NCBI GenBank assembly: GCA_964618975.1
Contig: CAZUDI010000005.1
Location: forward strand, 1-64,000
DNA from: CAZUDI01 sp964618975
Lineage (GTDB): Bacteria; Desulfobacterota; Desulfomonilia; UBA1062
Direction: 5' to 3'
DNA: 64,000 bases
Shown here piece after piece: positions 8,195 through 16,368 of the stretch; position 1 is the stretch's first letter; each line of letters starts with the position of its first letter. The notes under the pieces were generated by a model that worked only from the letters and a program-made list of their open reading frames with translations, ran no database searches and had not been told where the DNA came from. The translations under genes and the position numbers were made by a program.

Positions 8195-9427
8195 ATGAAC
8201 GGTGATGCTCAGATCCTCATGACCCTCACGGAGATCGCTTCTGTCGCCAACAACCCCCGCCTCGGTTATCAGCGCAAGATGCAGACCATCCTGGATAAGA
8301 TCGTGCGCTGCATGGGCTGTTCCCATGGATCGCTGATGCTGGTGAAGAACCGCAGCCGCCTCGAGGTGACGGCCTCGACCAGAGCGGAGCTCATCGGCCT
8401 GCGGCATCCCATCGACGAGCACCGACCATCGGGGTGGGTGGTCCGACACAAGCGGCCCCTGTATGTCGACAACCTCTCCCGCTCCCCGCAGTTCGAACAA
8501 CCCCTGGGCCACTACACGAAGGAGGCCTTTCTGCTTGTCCCGGTCATGCGGGGGGCCTCGGTCATCGGGGTGCTCAACGTCACCGAAAAACTCGGAGAAG
8601 ACGCCTTCACCCCCCAGGAACAAGAACACCTGCTGACTATCGCCGGGCACCTCATCGCGGCCCTGGAGAATGTGCGTATGACCGAGACGCTCAAGCAACA
8701 GCGCCAGGAACTCCAGCGTAAAAACGATGACCTCAAACGCCTCGAACGCATCCGCACCGAGCTCTTCAACATGCTCATCCACGATCTCAAGGGGCCCCTC
8801 TCCGAGGTGATGGCCAACATTGACATCCTGACCTATACGCTCAACGACGACAACCTCGAATACGTGGAGGATGCCCAGGCCGGCTGCGACACCCTCTTCC
8901 GCATGGTGTCCGACCTGCTCGATATCGCCCGACTCGAGGATGGAAGCCTGAAACTGCTGCCGGAGAAGATCCAGCCCGCGGACCTCATCCGGGAGGCCCT
9001 CTCGCGACTGCCCGGTCTAGCCCGGCGCCGCAACATCTCCCTGGTGGAACACCCGCCCGCGGGCGCGACGGAGAATCCCCTCAAGGGGGATCGGGGAATC
9101 CTGTTGCGCGTGATGCAAAATCTGCTTACGAACGCCATCCATCACTCACCGGAAGGGGAGACCATCATGGCCGGTTACGCCTACCCGGACCCCCAATGGG
9201 TGGCCATCTTCGTGCATGACAACGGGCCCGGCATCCCGCCTGAGCACCATGCCGCCATCTTTGACAAGTATATGCAGGTCAAGAAGATCAATGACGGCCG
9301 GATATACTCCACCGGCCTGGGGCTCACCTTCTGCAAGATGGCCGTCGAGGCCCACGGGGGTTCCATCCTGGTGGAGAGCGACGGCCAGCATGGGACCCGC
9401 TTCACCTTCACCCTTCCGGGGGCCTAG
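8195..9427 (+). CDS. GAF-domain sensor histidine kinase
   Basis: A cytoplasmic kinase of about 410 residues without membrane segments. A GAF sensor domain spans about 20-160, a short coiled coil 160-190, the HisKA domain carries phospho-acceptor His196 (MLIHDLKGPLSE), and the HATPase domain shows the N box NLLTNAIHHS, DNGPGIP and TGLGLTFCK. Start is uncertain: ATG 8195 is chosen, GTG 8183 is also in frame, and the purine run GAGGGG (8178-8183) favours 8195. It probably phosphorylates the adjacent receiver-TPR protein. The stop lies five bases before the assembly gap. Confidence 0.9.
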   Translation: MNGDAQILMTLTEIASVANNPRLGYQRKMQTILDKIVRCMGCSHGSLMLVKNRSRLEVTASTRAELIGLRHPIDEHRPSGWVVRHKRPLYVDNLSRSPQFEQPLGHYTKEAFLLVPVMRGASVIGVLNVTEKLGEDAFTPQEQEHLLTIAGHLIAALENVRMTETLKQQRQELQRKNDDLKRLERIRTELFNMLIHDLKGPLSEVMANIDILTYTLNDDNLEYVEDAQAGCDTLFRMVSDLLDIARLEDGSLKLLPEKIQPADLIREALSRLPGLARRRNISLVEHPPAGATENPLKGDRGILLRVMQNLLTNAIHHSPEGETIMAGYAYPDPQWVAIFVHDNGPGIPPEHHAAIFDKYMQVKKINDGRIYSTGLGLTFCKMAVEAHGGSILVESDGQHGTRFTFTLPGA

Positions 9428-9432
9428 GAATC

Positions 9433-9442
9433 NNNNNNNNNN
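9433..9442. other. Assembly gap (ten N)
   Basis: Ten undetermined bases sit right after the kinase stop. The sequence after the gap ends in a near-copy of the last 25-30 bases of the kinase gene (a C-T-rich run then CCGGGGGCCTAGGAA), so gap size and even the join itself are doubtful. Confidence 0.98.
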
Positions 9443-9607
9443 CCTCCATTTGTTCTCCTTCCCCTTCTAGTGGTTCTCCTTCCTGTGTTTCTCCTTCCCC
9501 TTCCACAGGTTCGCCTTCGACGGGTTCACCTTCACCCTCGACGGGTTCACCTTCACCCTCGGCGGGCTCACCTTCGACAGGCTCACCCTCACCCTGCCGG
9601 GGGCCTA
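9443..9607. repeat. Low-complexity tandem repeat at gap edge
   Basis: Imperfect units of about 12-18 bases (GGTTCACCTTCACCCTCGAC and variants) fill this stretch. Read on the minus strand they give a Gly-Glu-Pro repeat (GEGEPVEGE), the kind found as an acidic low-complexity region of some surface or secreted proteins; read on plus they give Phe-Thr/Ser-Pro repeats. No start or family domain is attached here. It may be a fragment of a repeat-rich gene brought next to the kinase by mis-scaffolding, or a real 3' expansion of the kinase end. Confidence 0.7.
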
Positions 9608-9715
9608 GGAACCGCACGCAGGAGTCGCCCCTGGCCCTAAGCCTGCCGCCCCCGACAGCAGGCTTCATTGATTGTGCATCGTTCACAATTATTATTGATT
9701 TAATCCAACATTACT

Positions 9716-9727
9716 GATAACGTTATC
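9716..9727. promoter_or_regulatory. Perfect 12-base palindrome upstream of the glycan cluster
   Basis: GATAACGTTATC is a perfect palindrome in the AT-rich leader just before the glycosyltransferase gene. Its place suggests an operator for a dimeric regulator. No regulator gene lies nearby, so function is a guess. Confidence 0.3.
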
Positions 9728-9743
9728 GATTGTAGCATGCGTG

Positions 9744-11102
9744 ATGAGGGGTTCCTTTCAGTCATCCTCTCAGAAAACAGCGCGAAAAAACACATATCAT
9801 CAGTATACAGAGGACACATTGAATACAAGGGGAGACGTTACGCGCCCACCAGCGGAAGAACACAACGGCACCGATTTCCCGTTGAGGATCTGCCTGCTCA
9901 CCTACCGGGGCAAACCCACCAGCGGCGGACAGGGGGTCTACATCAAACGCCTGAGCAGGGCGCTGGCCGATCTCGGCCACCGGGTGGATGTGATCTCCGG
10001 CCCGCCCTATCCGGAGCTCGACCCCGACATCCGACTCATCCAGCTGCCCTCGCTGGATCTCTACAACCAGGACGACCTGTTCCGGGTTCCGAAACTCTCG
10101 GAGCTCAGATCCGCAGTGAACCTGCTGGAATGGTTGTCGGTCTCGCTCGGGGGCTTCCCCGAACCACTGACCTTCAGCCTTAGGGCCTACGCCTATCTCA
10201 AGGCCCATGCCGGGGATTATGACATCGTGCACGACAACCAGTGTCTGGGCTATGGCCTGCTCGCACTCAAACGCCTGGGGCTGGCCACCGTGGCCACCAT
10301 CCACCACCCCATCACCGTCGACCGCGACCTGGAGCTCGCCAGCGAAAAGTGGTGGTGGCGCAGGCTCAAGGTTCGGCGCTGGTACGCCTTCCTCGGCATG
10401 CAGGCGCAGGTCGCCCGGCATATCGGTCCCCTCATCACCGTCTCCCAGGCCTCCCAGAGGGATATCGCCGCCGCCTTCGGCGTCCCCCGGGAGCGTTTCC
10501 GGGTGGTGGCCAATGGCATCAACACCGACATCTTCCACCCCGAGCCCACCATCGAGCGCCTCGCCAACGAGATCATGGTGACCAACAGCGCCGACACCCC
10601 GCTCAAAGGGCTGCGCTTCCTGATAGAGGCTATCTCCATCCTGAGCAAGGAGCGTGAAATCCGGCTTACCGTGATCGGCAAACCCAAGAAAGACAGCGTG
10701 ATCGAGCGCCTCGTCACCGAACTCGACCTCAGGCACAGGGTGACCTTCACCGGACGCATCGAGGACCGCGAATTCCCCATCTATTATGCCCGCGCGACCC
10801 TGGCCGTGGTCCCCTCCCTCTACGAAGGCTTCGGACTGCCCGCCGGGGAGGCCATGGCCTGCGGTGTGCCCGTAATCAGCACCACGGGTGGCGCCCTGCC
10901 CGAGGTGGTGGGCGACGCCGGCATCCTGGTCCCGCCTGGGGATGCCCGGGCCCTGGCCGAGGCCATACGCGACCTCCTCGATCAGCCCCACAAGCGTGAC
11001 CAGCTCGGCCGGGCAGGCTATGCGCGCGTGCTCGAACAATTCACCTGGCGCAACACCGCCACGAACGTCGTTCAGATATACAGAGAGGCCCTTAAATGTT
11101 GA
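9744..11102 (+). CDS. GT4-type glycosyltransferase
   Basis: A retaining nucleotide-sugar glycosyltransferase of the GT-B fold, about 450 residues. The N-terminal domain starts at the GGQGVYIKRLSRAL stretch; the C-terminal domain carries the donor-site motif SLYEGFGLPAGEAMACGVPVI and TGGALPEVVGDAG. Start is unclear: ATG 9744 and GTG 9741 are open, but homologous proteins begin close to the RICLLTYRGKP segment, and TTG 9819 with AGAGGA upstream is a reasonable alternative. It overlaps the next gene by seven bases (start inside stop), the first step of a six-gene modification cluster. Confidence 0.92.
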   Translation: MRGSFQSSSQKTARKNTYHQYTEDTLNTRGDVTRPPAEEHNGTDFPLRICLLTYRGKPTSGGQGVYIKRLSRALADLGHRVDVISGPPYPELDPDIRLIQLPSLDLYNQDDLFRVPKLSELRSAVNLLEWLSVSLGGFPEPLTFSLRAYAYLKAHAGDYDIVHDNQCLGYGLLALKRLGLATVATIHHPITVDRDLELASEKWWWRRLKVRRWYAFLGMQAQVARHIGPLITVSQASQRDIAAAFGVPRERFRVVANGINTDIFHPEPTIERLANEIMVTNSADTPLKGLRFLIEAISILSKEREIRLTVIGKPKKDSVIERLVTELDLRHRVTFTGRIEDREFPIYYARATLAVVPSLYEGFGLPAGEAMACGVPVISTTGGALPEVVGDAGILVPPGDARALAEAIRDLLDQPHKRDQLGRAGYARVLEQFTWRNTATNVVQIYREALKC

Positions 11103-11860
11103 CCGTAGATTACAGCAAGCTTGATTTTGCACCGGGCATGCGTGTCCTGGATGCGGGCTGCGGGGCCGGGCGCCATCTCGGCGAGGCCTTCCGACGCCGG
11201 GGCGTGGACGTGGTGGGCATCGACATGAGCATGCAGGATGCCGTCACGGCGCGCAACACGCTGCGTGTAATGCGTGCCCAGCACGAAGACGGTGGCGGAT
11301 CGTTCCGCGTGATCCGCAGTGACATCACCCGCCTGCCCTTCCCGGACGCCGTCTTTGACATCGTGATCTGTTCCGAGGTACTCGAGCACATCCCCGCGCA
11401 TAAGCACGCCATCGCCGAACTCGTACGCGTGCTCAAACCTGGCGCCCCCCTGGTGGTCAGCGTACCGCGTTACCTCCCGGAGCGCATCTGTTGGGCCCTG
11501 TCCGAGGACTATCACTCCGAAAAGGGCGGGCATGTGCGTATCTATCGCAAGAAAGAACTCACCGCCCTGCTCGAATCCGCCGGCACCACCTGTGTGGACA
11601 GCGGCCGGGCCCATGCCCTGCACAGCCCCTACTGGTGGTTGAAGTGCCTGGTGGGACACAAGAACGATAACGCACTGCTCGTACGTGCGTACCACTCATT
11701 TCTGGTCTGGGATATCACCAAGAAGCCTCCTCTCACCAGGATGCTCGATCGCATGCTCAATCCTCTCATTTCCAAGAGCATCGTACTCTATCTCAGGAAA
11801 GGTGACACTTATGGAAATCAAATTATCCCTGAGCGGGTATCCTGTTCCGATCGACGTTGA
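11096..11860 (+). CDS. Class I SAM-dependent methyltransferase
   Basis: A 254-residue methyltransferase of the UbiE/Methyltransf_11 type. The SAM-binding glycine motif is VLDAGCGAGRHL (about residues 17-28), an acidic residue follows in VVGIDMS, and ICSEVLEHIP is the post-motif II segment. ATG 11096 overlaps the glycosyltransferase stop, and the 3' end overlaps the next gene by 50 bases, so the genes are tightly coupled. The acceptor is unknown; with the neighbours a sugar or lipid-linked glycan is likely. Confidence 0.9.
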   Translation: MLTVDYSKLDFAPGMRVLDAGCGAGRHLGEAFRRRGVDVVGIDMSMQDAVTARNTLRVMRAQHEDGGGSFRVIRSDITRLPFPDAVFDIVICSEVLEHIPAHKHAIAELVRVLKPGAPLVVSVPRYLPERICWALSEDYHSEKGGHVRIYRKKELTALLESAGTTCVDSGRAHALHSPYWWLKCLVGHKNDNALLVRAYHSFLVWDITKKPPLTRMLDRMLNPLISKSIVLYLRKGDTYGNQIIPERVSCSDRR

Positions 11861-12944
11861 TCTGCTGGCGCGCTCGATCGTGGCCGCGCAACGGCCCTCG
11901 GGCGAGATACCCTGGCACGAAGGCGGCAAGACCGATCCCTGGGATCACGTGGAAGCAGCCATTGGTCTGAACATCGGCGGATATTATGAGGAGGCCCGGC
12001 GGGCCTTCGAATGGCTCGCCAGCATCCAGCTCGAAGACGGCAGCTGGTACTCCTCCTACCGCAACGGACTGCCCGAAGACCGTACGCGCGAGACCAACAT
12101 GTCCTCGTACATCGCCGTGGGTGTCTTTCACTACTATCTCATCACCCACGATACACCCTTTCTCACATACATCTGGCCCACGGTAAGCGCCGGGGTGGAC
12201 TTCGCGGTCAGCCTGCAGGGCCCCGGGGGCGAAATCTACTGGGCCAGGGATTCGGTCGACCCCACCAAGATCGATCCCATGGCCCTGCTCACCGGCTGCA
12301 GCTCGATCTACATGAGCCTCAAGTGCGCCCTCGTGCTGGCCCTCGTGCTCGGGGAGAGTCGGCCCCACTGGCAGAAGGCGCTCAAACGCCTGGAGGATGC
12401 CATCCGCTTCCGTCCCCATCTCTTCAATAAGGACAAGGCGCGCTACTCCATGGACTGGTTCTATCCGGTGCTCACCGGGGCGTTGACCGGGACCGAGGCG
12501 GTACGCAGAATCGACCGCTACTGGAATAAGTTCGTCGTCGAGGGGCTCGGGGCCAGGTGTGTCTCCGACAACCCCTGGATCACCATGGCCGAGACCTCCG
12601 AGCTCGTCATGGCCCTGGCCGCCATGGGCAAACACCACCTAGCCAACACGATCTTCGACTGGATCCGCAACCGATGTTACTCGGACGGCACCTACTACTG
12701 TGGGTTCACCTTCCCGGACATGGTTGTCTGGCCGGAAGACCGGCTCGCCTGGACCAACGCCGCCGTGATCATGGCTGCGGACGCGCTCTACCACATCACC
12801 CCGGCCTCCCAGCTCTTCAATCACTCCTTCTGGGAGATGGGCAGGAGTGCCTCGACCCATATGCACGATTTCTTCATGAAGCGCCATCCCACCCTGAACC
12901 TGCAGGACGCCTTCGGGGTGGCCGCCTCCGACATGCGGGCCTAG
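11811..12944 (+). CDS. Alpha-toroid (prenyltransferase/terpene cyclase-like fold) protein
   Basis: A 377-residue protein with repeated helix pairs and the QLEDGSWYSSY and QRPSGEIPW motifs seen in squalene-hopene cyclase, prenyltransferase-beta and glycosidase-like toroids. The DXDD cyclase motif was not seen, so a cyclase call is not supported; annotation pipelines often name such proteins prenyltransferases. ATG 11811 has AGGAAAGG upstream and gives a natural N terminus; the frame is open further upstream inside the methyltransferase. Its place between a methyltransferase and an acyltransferase suggests glycan processing. Confidence 0.72.
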   Translation: MEIKLSLSGYPVPIDVDLLARSIVAAQRPSGEIPWHEGGKTDPWDHVEAAIGLNIGGYYEEARRAFEWLASIQLEDGSWYSSYRNGLPEDRTRETNMSSYIAVGVFHYYLITHDTPFLTYIWPTVSAGVDFAVSLQGPGGEIYWARDSVDPTKIDPMALLTGCSSIYMSLKCALVLALVLGESRPHWQKALKRLEDAIRFRPHLFNKDKARYSMDWFYPVLTGALTGTEAVRRIDRYWNKFVVEGLGARCVSDNPWITMAETSELVMALAAMGKHHLANTIFDWIRNRCYSDGTYYCGFTFPDMVVWPEDRLAWTNAAVIMAADALYHITPASQLFNHSFWEMGRSASTHMHDFFMKRHPTLNLQDAFGVAASDMRA

Positions 12945-12950
12945 AACGTT

Positions 12951-13664
12951 ATGCTACGCGATCATCGGCCCTACTATCTCAAACGGCTTGGCCTCATCTA
13001 CAGGGCCTGGTACGTGGAGCACTATCTCCGTCCCCAGTTCACCCATCTGGGAAGGCACTGCATCTTCATGAAACCCTGGCATGTAGACATCTTCGGCGGG
13101 CCCATCGAGCTGGGCGACTGCGCCAACGTCATCACCACCCGCGACCGCATGGTCAGGCTGACAGTCTGGTCGGAAGATGTCGGCCATATCAAGATCGGGA
13201 AGGCCTGCCTGATCTGCCCGGGGGTCAGGATCGGCTCGGCCAGCGAGGTCACCCTTGGTGACGGCTGCATGCTGGCCGCCAATGCCTATATCACGGACTG
13301 CGACTGGCACGGGGTCTACGACCGGGTGAGCATGGGCCGGACCGAGCCAGTACACCTGGGCAACAACGTCTGGATCGGGGACAGCGCCATCGTGTGCAAG
13401 GGGGTCACCATCGGCGACAACAGCATCGTGGGTGCCGGATCCGTAGTGGTGCGCGATATCCCGTCCAACTGTGTGGCCGCGGGCAACCCAGCCGTGGTAG
13501 TCAGGGAGCTCGACCCGGATCATCCCCGCCGGACCCGCATCGAGTGGTTCGCGGATTATACCGACCTCGCACGCCAGTTCATCGAACTCGATCGAAATGC
13601 GATGCGCGGCAACACCATCGTGGGATGGCTGCGGTCCGTCTTCTTCCCCCGACAGGGCGACTGA
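12951..13664 (+). CDS. Left-handed beta-helix acyltransferase
   Basis: A 237-residue protein with hexapeptide repeats (about 75-185), for example IGKACLICPGVRIG, LGNNVWIGDSAIVCKGVTIG and DNSIVGAGSVVVRDIP, typical of maltose/galactoside O-acetyltransferases that use acetyl-CoA on sugars. The VAAGNPAVVVREL segment is the usual end of the helix. The first 60 residues and the C-terminal tail are extra to the core. The gene starts six bases after the toroid gene and should be co-transcribed. It probably acylates the sugar product of the glycosyltransferase. Confidence 0.88.
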   Translation: MLRDHRPYYLKRLGLIYRAWYVEHYLRPQFTHLGRHCIFMKPWHVDIFGGPIELGDCANVITTRDRMVRLTVWSEDVGHIKIGKACLICPGVRIGSASEVTLGDGCMLAANAYITDCDWHGVYDRVSMGRTEPVHLGNNVWIGDSAIVCKGVTIGDNSIVGAGSVVVRDIPSNCVAAGNPAVVVRELDPDHPRRTRIEWFADYTDLARQFIELDRNAMRGNTIVGWLRSVFFPRQGD

Positions 13665-13842
13665 GGCTCACCCGTCCCCACCTCAGAGACACACGCATGG
13701 GCACGCACCCCCGGACGCCTCTTTGCGCCACAGGCGACCGGCAGTGTTTCAGACGAGATTTCGCTTTTCTATTCCAAAGGCTTGAGCTATATGCTGAGAC
13801 GATCTGCAGACAGACTGCTGTGATCAGAGGGGACAGAAGTCG

Positions 13843-15432
13843 ATGAAAATTGCCTTGATTGCACCGCCGTATCCGCTGGAGGAGGCCCCCTCACCCCCGC
13901 TGGGCCTGGCCTATGTGGCCGGGGCCTGCGAGGCCGCCGGGGCCACGGTGAGGATCCTGGACTACATCGTGCGCCAGTATACGCGCACCAAGATCGAAGA
14001 GGAACTTACCGCCTTCGGGCCGGATATCATCGGAACCACCGCGGTCACCATGAACTTCGATGCGGCGGTAGGCATTATCGAGGATGCCAAACGGCACAAC
14101 CCCGCCCTCATCGCCATCATGGGCGGCCCGCATGTATCCTTTGCCGTCAAGGAAACCCTCGAGGGTCACCCGCTGGTGGACCTGATCATCCTCGGCGAGG
14201 GCGAACGCACCCTGAGCGAGCTCCTGCCGGTGATCCACGACCGTCAGGCCTGGCACGCGATTCCGGGCCTGGCTTTCCGGGAGGGGGGGCGCACGGTGAA
14301 GACCGCACCCAGGCCCCTGATTGAGGACCTGGACAGCCTGCCGCTGCCGGCCAGGCACCTGTTACCCATGTCCCGCTACCAGGCCCTGGGCTTCCCGGTG
14401 AGCATCATCACCTCGCGCGGCTGCCCCAACCGCTGCATCTTCTGCCAGGGGCGACGCATGGTGGGCCACAAGGTGCGTTTCCGCTCGACTACCCTGGTGG
14501 TAGACGAGATCGAGCAGATCCTGGCCTACGGCATCGACCGCATCAACATCGCCGACGACCTCTTCACCGCCAACAAAAAGCGGGTGCGGGCCTTCTGCGA
14601 GGAGATCCGTCGCCGGGGCCTGAGTTTTACGTGGGGCGCCTTCCCGCGGGTCAACCCCAGCGGCGCCGAAGTACTCACCCTCCTGCGCGATGCCGGCTGC
14701 GATGCCGTCAGTTTCGGTATCGAATCCGGCAATGCGGACATGCTCAAGACCGTCCGCAAGGGCATCACCCTCGATCAGGCGCGCCAGGCGATCGCCTGCT
14801 GCAAGGAGGTGGGGGTCATCGCCCACGCCTCCTTCATGGTGGGCCTGCCCGGAGAATCGCACCAGACCATGCAGGACAGCGAGAATCTGGCACAGGAACT
14901 GGATATACCCTATGGTTACCATCTGCTGGCCCCCTTCCCAGGCACCACCGTCCGCGAGAGAATCGCCGACTACGACCTGGAAATCCTGAGCAACGACTGG
15001 CGCCTGTACGACGCCAACCGTGCCATCGTGCGCACCTCGCACCTGGAACCCGCCGAGATGGACGCCTTCGTGGCCGGGGTGGAGGAGCATTACAAGGCTG
15101 AGTGGGAAGAGGTCAAACAGCGCTGCCGCGAGGGGAAGTGCACCCCGCGCGAAAAACTGCGCGTCGAGGGTGAGGTGCGCATGCGGCTGATCTACCGGCT
15201 GCTGAGCGAAGACCTCCTTGAGCGCTACGGTGCGGTGGCCACCATCTCCCCCGATGCACTGCGGGATATCGCCTCAGACATCGCCGGGATCACGGCCCTG
15301 GACAGCGAATTCGTACACTTCACCCTTCAGAGCCTGATCAATGTGGGCTATGTCAAGGGCGATCTCAGAGACGGCACGGCCCGCTACTTCTGGACGCACA
15401 ACAACCGTACCGAGGTCCTACCAGTCGCGTAA
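13843..15432 (+). CDS. B12-binding radical SAM protein
   Basis: A 529-residue enzyme. An N-terminal cobalamin-binding fold (about 1-150) is followed by a radical SAM domain with cluster cysteines Cys194, Cys198 and Cys201 (RGCPNRCIFC), and an Elp3/MiaB-like core to about 400. Such class B enzymes methylate unreactive carbons, often in lipids or specialised metabolites. The protein has a long C-terminal helical extension. It lies 178 bases after the acyltransferase and its last 15 bases overlap a convergent methyltransferase gene. Substrate cannot be read from sequence. Confidence 0.9.
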   Translation: MKIALIAPPYPLEEAPSPPLGLAYVAGACEAAGATVRILDYIVRQYTRTKIEEELTAFGPDIIGTTAVTMNFDAAVGIIEDAKRHNPALIAIMGGPHVSFAVKETLEGHPLVDLIILGEGERTLSELLPVIHDRQAWHAIPGLAFREGGRTVKTAPRPLIEDLDSLPLPARHLLPMSRYQALGFPVSIITSRGCPNRCIFCQGRRMVGHKVRFRSTTLVVDEIEQILAYGIDRINIADDLFTANKKRVRAFCEEIRRRGLSFTWGAFPRVNPSGAEVLTLLRDAGCDAVSFGIESGNADMLKTVRKGITLDQARQAIACCKEVGVIAHASFMVGLPGESHQTMQDSENLAQELDIPYGYHLLAPFPGTTVRERIADYDLEILSNDWRLYDANRAIVRTSHLEPAEMDAFVAGVEEHYKAEWEEVKQRCREGKCTPREKLRVEGEVRMRLIYRLLSEDLLERYGAVATISPDALRDIASDIAGITALDSEFVHFTLQSLINVGYVKGDLRDGTARYFWTHNNRTEVLPVA

Positions 15433-16071
15433 GTTGCGGATATCGTCGGGCACCTCGCCCTGGTCCAGCCGGCGGAGCACCCCCAGGGTTCCGGTCATGG
15501 GCTGCTCGGCGAAGAGTCCCGAGGCCAGGGCCTTGCGGTAGATGAAGTGGGGGGCCTGACCGCCCTGGGAGGCGTCCGCAAAGATATCGTGTATGGCGAG
15601 CGTGCCACCCGGGAGGATATGCGGCATCCACGCGGTATAGTCCGTGAAGGCGTTCGGGTAGCTGTGCGAGCCGTCGATGAACACCAGGCCAAGCGGCATG
15701 CACCAAAAACGTGCCGCCATCTCCGAAGTGCTCACGATGGGGACCACGGTATGCTCCAGGCCGGCGCGTTCGATGTTTATACGGAACTCCCGGAAGGTAT
15801 CCACCCGGCCGCTGACGGCATCGTAGAGCTCCGGGTCGAAGTATTCCTCACCGGGTTGCTGTTCCTCGGAGCCGCGGTGGTGATCGATGGAAAAGAGCAG
15901 TGTGCCCCCTTCCCGGCATCCCAGCCCCAGATAGACGCTCGACTTCCCGCAGTATCCGCCGATCTCCAGGCACGCACCCGCGCTCGAACGCGCCAGTTCG
16001 TAGAGCCTGATCCCCTCCGCGTGATCCAGGAATCCCCTGATGGAAAGCGCTGCAATATCCTCAACCTTCAT
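15418..16071 (-). CDS. Class I SAM-dependent methyltransferase (Methyltransf_24/CmcI-like)
   Basis: A 217-residue methyltransferase. The SAM motif is CLEIGGYCGKSSVYLG (about 34-49), the next acidic motif LLFSIDHHRG, and GLVFIDGSHSYPNAFTD is the typical metal/acceptor-site strand of this family. It may methylate a sugar hydroxyl, as family members in polysaccharide clusters do. It is convergent with the radical SAM gene and overlaps its end by 15 bases. A 300-base stretch with a dispersed repeat lies upstream. Confidence 0.88.
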   Translation of the reverse strand: MKVEDIAALSIRGFLDHAEGIRLYELARSSAGACLEIGGYCGKSSVYLGLGCREGGTLLFSIDHHRGSEEQQPGEEYFDPELYDAVSGRVDTFREFRINIERAGLEHTVVPIVSTSEMAARFWCMPLGLVFIDGSHSYPNAFTDYTAWMPHILPGGTLAIHDIFADASQGGQAPHFIYRKALASGLFAEQPMTGTLGVLRRLDQGEVPDDIRNLRDW

Positions 16072-16260
16072 GTGACATCCCCTGCTGAACGTGCGTTGCC
16101 CTCAGTGGTAATGAAAGCCCGCGTGCGAGTCAAGGAGAAACTCTCCTGGCCTGAGCCTCCTGCTCGCATGGGACGCTCCCTTAAGACCCCCGCGAAGGGG
16201 AAGGCCACCCGCTTGCATCGGGGGAGGCGATCCCCAGCGCGCAAACGGGTCCCCAGCATC

Positions 16261-16338
16261 GTTATGAACCCCGGGGCAAGCCCCGGACGCCCCTCGACGC
16301 CGCAAGTTGCGGGAAATCAGACCCAGAGGCGATTAAAG
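16261..16338 (+). repeat. Dispersed intergenic repeat, copy 2
   Basis: The elements ATGAACCCC, GGGGCAAGCCCC (palindrome), CGACGCCGCAAGTTGCGGG and GCGATTAAAG occur in the shared order. It fills part of the 297-base space between the divergent methyltransferase and FapA-family genes; the rest (16072-16260) is GC-rich without a recognisable gene. Confidence 0.75.
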
Positions 16339-16368
16339 AAATCAAAGCGCCTGTCCGAAGAGGACAGG

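Noticed and set aside
15547..16368. Extended N terminus of the FapA-family frame
   Set aside because: It runs antisense through a methyltransferase gene and through a dispersed repeat; the GTG at 16369 has better support.
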